From NCBI GenBank assembly GCA_945910395.1, contig CAMDYX010000003.1, positions 41,399-105,398 of the forward strand: 64,000 nt of DNA. The letters run 5' to 3'. This DNA is from an uncultured Agathobacter sp. Its GTDB lineage: Bacteria; Bacillota; Clostridia; Lachnospirales; Lachnospiraceae. Made by a program: the position numbers and the translations under genes. This document shows positions 60,810 through 64,000 of the stretch, in pieces; the first letter of the stretch is position 1; every line of letters starts with the position of its first letter. Below the pieces are notes generated by a model, which was not told where the DNA came from, made no database searches, and was given only the letters and a program-made list of their open reading frames with translations.

Positions 60810-63566
60810 CTATTCATTTTTACTATTCTTTTTGCGAGCCTTAAATCCGAAATATCCTGCAAGCGCAATTCCGGCAAGAACCACTGCTACGATAAGAGCA
60901 ATCTTTCCGGCAGACATATCGCTTCTCTGCGCATCTGACGGCACAGCTCCATTACTGTTGTCTGCTGATGCCGTATTTCCCTTACTTTCTCTTACAAGCA
61001 CCATTGCGGAAATCGGTTCAACGGTAACCGTACCGTTTGTGATGGTCTCAAGTATTTCGGTTCCGGCCTTTTCCCCGTTGATATATACGTTCCAGGTTCC
61101 ATCCGGAAGTGTAATCTGCGTCTCTTCATTATTTGCATTAAATACAACAAATAATTCGTCTGCGGTCTCTCCTTCTACAGCTCCTGAGATATCAAAGCCT
61201 ACCACATTATCCTCCAGTCCCTCTAACGGAACGACTGCAGCCGCAACCTCTTCTGCCGTGGAAAGCCGAAGTGCCGCGTGGGCTTTTCGGAATGCAATAA
61301 GTCCCTTGTAGTACTCGTATACCTGCATGGTCGCCGCATCATCCAGGGACTCATAGAGAATACTGTTTATCTCGTCTCCGGAAGCATAACTGTTAGAATT
61401 AAAGGTTCCATCTCCGTTTGGTTTGGAGCGAAGAAGTTCCTCTCCTGCCATGATAAACGGCACACCTTCAGAAAGCATATACACAGATGCCGCCAGATTA
61501 TTCATGCGGATCAAATCCTCTTTCGATGCATCCGGTCTTGATACTGCAAGGCGGTCAAACAGCGTCAGATTATCGTGGCATGCTGCATAATTGATAGTCT
61601 GTGCGGGGCTATCGCACCAGCTGACATCTGCCATAAAGCTGCTTATCATGGTCTGCTCCTGATTTCCTGCACCAGATACGAAGCCTACCTCTCCTGTATT
61701 AAATACATTTCCTTTGAGTCCATCTCTGATGGTGTCATTAAAGTATGCAAAGCCAGGAGTCTTTCCTGAATTTGTCTGCGTTGCCAGTTTGTAGCCGGCT
61801 TTTGTCACATTGGTATTCATTGTCCAGCCTTCGCCATAGAAAATGACATCCGGATGTGTTTCATGCACCGTTTCCACGATTTCATTTATTGTTTCAACGT
61901 CGATTAATCCAACAAGGTCAAAACGGAAACCATCAATATGATATTCATCTGCCCAGTAGTTTACGGAATCTACAATATACTTCTTTACCATGGATCGTTC
62001 TGTTGCCGTATCATTTCCACAGCCTGATCCATTGGAATAGGTACCGTCAGCATTCACTCTGGAAAAATATCCGGGAACCAGCTTATTTATACAGAAATCC
62101 TGTGCACTATACACATGGTTGTAAACCACATCCATAACCACACTCAATCCGTTCTCATGCAAGGCCTGTACCATCTGCTTTGCTTCCTTTACACGAACCT
62201 CACCATTGTAAGGATCTGTTGAGTAAGAGCCCTCCGGGACATTGTAGTTCAGCGGATCGTAGCCCCAGTTATAGAGGTTATTATAGGTGTAGGTCTCATT
62301 AACTGAGCCAAAATCATAAAATGGCATGATATGAATATGGGTAACGCCCAAATCCACCAGATGATCTACACCTGTGGAAATACCACTTGATGTGGTAGTT
62401 CCCTTCTCTGTAAACGCAAGGTATTTTCCGACATTCTCAATTCCGGATTCCTTCGAGGTTGCAAAATCGCGAATCTGAAGCTCATAAATGACCGCATCAT
62501 TGATGCCTTCACCTGCGTGTGGATTTTTATCGTTTTCCCAACCTTCCGGGTCTGTTGAGTCCAAGTCAATAACCATAGCCCTCTTACCATTTACACCACA
62601 GGTTCTGGCATATGGATCACAGGCTTCACTGGTTTTTCCATCAATTACAACGCTATATGTATAATAAACACCATTTAAATCTCCACTCTTTTGTGCGACC
62701 CATGTTCCATTTACATCCGGTTCCATTGCCAGAATCTCATATGGATTGTCGGATGTTTGTGTTCCGGACTCATATAGATTCACATATGCTTCTTCCGCTG
62801 TCGGAGCCCACACCCTAAATGTCGTTGACTCCTTGCTCCAGTTTGCACCAAGATCATCTCCCGTATAGGTATAAGCCTCCTCAAATTCCGCAGTAGAATA
62901 AATGACCGGCATGATGATTGGATATTCTGTTTCTGCGTAGGTAATAGTATAGCTTTTGGCGTTATCCAATTCCTCTGCTAATACTGCCAGATACACATTA
63001 TTCCCTTCATGGGTTACATCGGTAATATCAATGTTTCCGGCTTTTCCCGCTACTGCAAACACAGAGTTCAAATCTCCGTCAAGCTCTCCTGTCATGGTAA
63101 CAGAAATAGTTCCGTCATTATTATATTTTGCGTTTTTCAGCTTTGTTCCCTTAACTGCATCATCCCCATACTCCTTTGTGTAGCCTTCCACTCCGGACTC
63201 AATGTAGATATGCGCCGTTCCGGAAACCATCTCAGAAATATCAATAAACTGATCTGCATCGACATCCTTGCTCCAGTCCTCGGTTCTTACAATAAATCCT
63301 ACAGAAGTTGTTCCCGGTGTGGTCTGCATGGTAGCAACCATTTCTCCATCCACTTCTTCAAATGCATAGCCAGCACCTTCTTTTCCTTCTTCCCACAGCC
63401 AGACATCCCAAGATGAATAATCGTTGTCCTCTCTGTGATAGTGAATCTTAAGAACAACTCCCTCATCTGCGTACACCGGTGTAAGATCCGACAACACCGG
63501 AAGAATTGTTGCAAAAAGCATTACAATTGCCATAGCAAATGCTTTTATACGACTTTTCATTTTCAT
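60810..63566 (-). CDS. Secreted, membrane-anchored pullulanase (GH13)
   Basis: A 918-residue type I pullulanase. An N-terminal signal peptide ends near residue 33 (VYA). A CBM41-like starch-binding region follows (about 35-135), a linker domain, a CBM48 region (TTFRVWAPTAEEAYV, 248-262), the pullulanase hallmark YNWGYDP (432-438), nucleophile Asp550 (GFRFDLVG), acid Glu579 (FYGEGW) and His664/Asp665 (CHDN). A last helix (about 885-905) with a basic tail anchors it to the membrane; there is no LPxTG. It debranches starch or glycogen outside the cell. GGAGGGG precedes the ATG. Confidence 0.94.
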   Translation of the reverse strand: MKMKSRIKAFAMAIVMLFATILPVLSDLTPVYADEGVVLKIHYHREDNDYSSWDVWLWEEGKEGAGYAFEEVDGEMVATMQTTPGTTSVGFIVRTEDWSKDVDADQFIDISEMVSGTAHIYIESGVEGYTKEYGDDAVKGTKLKNAKYNNDGTISVTMTGELDGDLNSVFAVAGKAGNIDITDVTHEGNNVYLAVLAEELDNAKSYTITYAETEYPIIMPVIYSTAEFEEAYTYTGDDLGANWSKESTTFRVWAPTAEEAYVNLYESGTQTSDNPYEILAMEPDVNGTWVAQKSGDLNGVYYTYSVVIDGKTSEACDPYARTCGVNGKRAMVIDLDSTDPEGWENDKNPHAGEGINDAVIYELQIRDFATSKESGIENVGKYLAFTEKGTTTSSGISTGVDHLVDLGVTHIHIMPFYDFGSVNETYTYNNLYNWGYDPLNYNVPEGSYSTDPYNGEVRVKEAKQMVQALHENGLSVVMDVVYNHVYSAQDFCINKLVPGYFSRVNADGTYSNGSGCGNDTATERSMVKKYIVDSVNYWADEYHIDGFRFDLVGLIDVETINEIVETVHETHPDVIFYGEGWTMNTNVTKAGYKLATQTNSGKTPGFAYFNDTIRDGLKGNVFNTGEVGFVSGAGNQEQTMISSFMADVSWCDSPAQTINYAACHDNLTLFDRLAVSRPDASKEDLIRMNNLAASVYMLSEGVPFIMAGEELLRSKPNGDGTFNSNSYASGDEINSILYESLDDAATMQVYEYYKGLIAFRKAHAALRLSTAEEVAAAVVPLEGLEDNVVGFDISGAVEGETADELFVVFNANNEETQITLPDGTWNVYINGEKAGTEILETITNGTVTVEPISAMVLVRESKGNTASADNSNGAVPSDAQRSDMSAGKIALIVAVVLAGIALAGYFGFKARKKNSKNE

Positions 63567-63655
63567 TTTTTCCCCTCCATACTTGTATGTTTTCTACTGT
63601 TTCCTACATTTTCGGTCAACCACTTCCCATATTAAGCCTGGAAAAATTGCTCGTC

Positions 63656-63682
63656 TTACGAAAATATACGAAATTTTCGTAA
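63656..63682. promoter_or_regulatory. Palindromic operator-like site upstream of the pullulanase
   Basis: TTACGAAAAT (63656-63665) and ATTTTCGTAA (63673-63682) are perfect inverted arms around a seven-base centre. It is 90 bases before the pullulanase start, fitting a LacI-type or similar sugar regulator. Confidence 0.5.
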
Positions 63683-63700
63683 AAACATCATATCACGGGA

Positions 63701-63945
63701 TTACTGATTTGAAAAGAGGATTTATTCCCTATTTTTTCCTTTGTGTCAGTAATTTTTGCCTCCTTACTGTCGATTTACTGACTCGTTTTTCTCGTCTGTC
63801 AGTAATGCTCCCCCACCTTCCGCTCTTTTACTGACACTAGACCTCTTACTGGGCAGTAATATCCGCCTACTCTCTGTCGTTTTACTGACACACCCCCTCT
63901 TACCAGTCAGAAATATTACCTCATTTTCCTCCTTTTTACTGATTA
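63701..63945. repeat. Tandem array of TTACTGACA/TGTCAGTAA elements
   Basis: TTACTGA starts at 63701, 63775, 63828, 63882 and 63937, spaced 74, 53, 54 and 55 bases, with inverse partners (TGTCAGTAA or close) at 63744, 63797, 63852 and near 63905. Each unit can fold as a short hairpin. Between the boxes the sequence is pyrimidine-rich on the plus strand. No gene is seen between 63567 and the window end. Confidence 0.82.
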
Positions 63946-64000
63946 TGATAAAAAATAGTAGAATTTTTCTCTCTGCCGCAAGATGATTTTAGGTCGGTTG

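Noticed and set aside
63701..63945. Evenly spaced repeats that could be mistaken for a CRISPR array
   Set aside because: The repeated boxes are short and occur in both orientations as hairpins, spacing varies, and no cas genes are present. The same applies to 60278-60530.

Overview
The window looks like chromosomal DNA from a motile, anaerobic, Gram-positive Clostridia species, most likely a member of the Lachnospiraceae (Roseburia, Butyrivibrio or Lachnospira-like; genus not resolvable by eye). Supporting signs are strong AGGAGG-type ribosome binding sites, moderate GC, oxygen-sensitive enzymes (pyruvate formate-lyase with its activase, a four-subunit 2-oxoacid:ferredoxin oxidoreductase), chemotaxis and motor-type proteins, many c-di-GMP and hybrid-kinase proteins, and a secreted pullulanase. 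No transposase, integrase, phage gene, CRISPR array or rRNA is present. Most genes run on the minus strand.

Layout. 1-143: 5' end of a HAD hydrolase. 0.5-5.5 kb: DNA polymerase IV, a methyl-accepting protein, asparagine synthetase AsnA, a small membrane protein and a TSCPD protein. 5.9-15.6 kb: NadE/Hsp33 pair, methyltransferase, membrane protein, diguanylate cyclase, DUF554, MraY-like transferase and a DRE-TIM aldolase. 16-21 kb: a PurF-like protein lacking the catalytic Cys, an AI-2E exporter, LarC and LarB (nickel-pincer cofactor), and tRNA-Pro(AGG). 21-34.5 kb: patatin, nitroreductase, a TraX-7TM-PAS-GGDEF fusion, a YeiH-type transporter, two hybrid histidine kinases, an acyltransferase, citrate synthase and a GH36 alpha-galactosidase. 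34.7-36.9 kb: an AT-rich insertion flanked by 106-bp direct repeats that carries a membrane-anchored Sel1/DUF4145-like protein. 36.9-48 kb: histidine phosphatase, DUF805, RsmF-like methyltransferase, a MotA/mini-MotA/membrane-LuxR cluster, PflA/PflB, a PatB-type lyase and a membrane spermidine-synthase-like protein. 48-51 kb: a polar amino acid ABC transporter whose last gene is cheY. 51-54 kb: a nickel/cobalt ECF transporter. 54-59 kb: LysR, HD protein and the por operon. 60-64 kb: XRE regulator and pullulanase, with hairpin arrays on both sides of the pullulanase.

The most distinctive feature of the window is its intergenic DNA. Two families of long, partly palindromic repeats (called A, about 170 bp, and B, about 290 bp; the names are mine) fill many of the gaps, mostly just 3' of genes. 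B copies are embedded in A-type ends, an A copy reduced to its terminal arms lies inside the por operon, and some A ends supply the stop codon of the adjacent gene.

Genes that plausibly work together: LarB/LarC with the ECF metal transporter (nickel); PflA/PflB and the Por enzyme (pyruvate/2-oxoacid metabolism); pullulanase and alpha-galactosidase (glycan use); the methyl-accepting protein, CheY and MotA-like proteins with several GGDEF proteins (motility and its control). These groupings are inferences from annotation and position.
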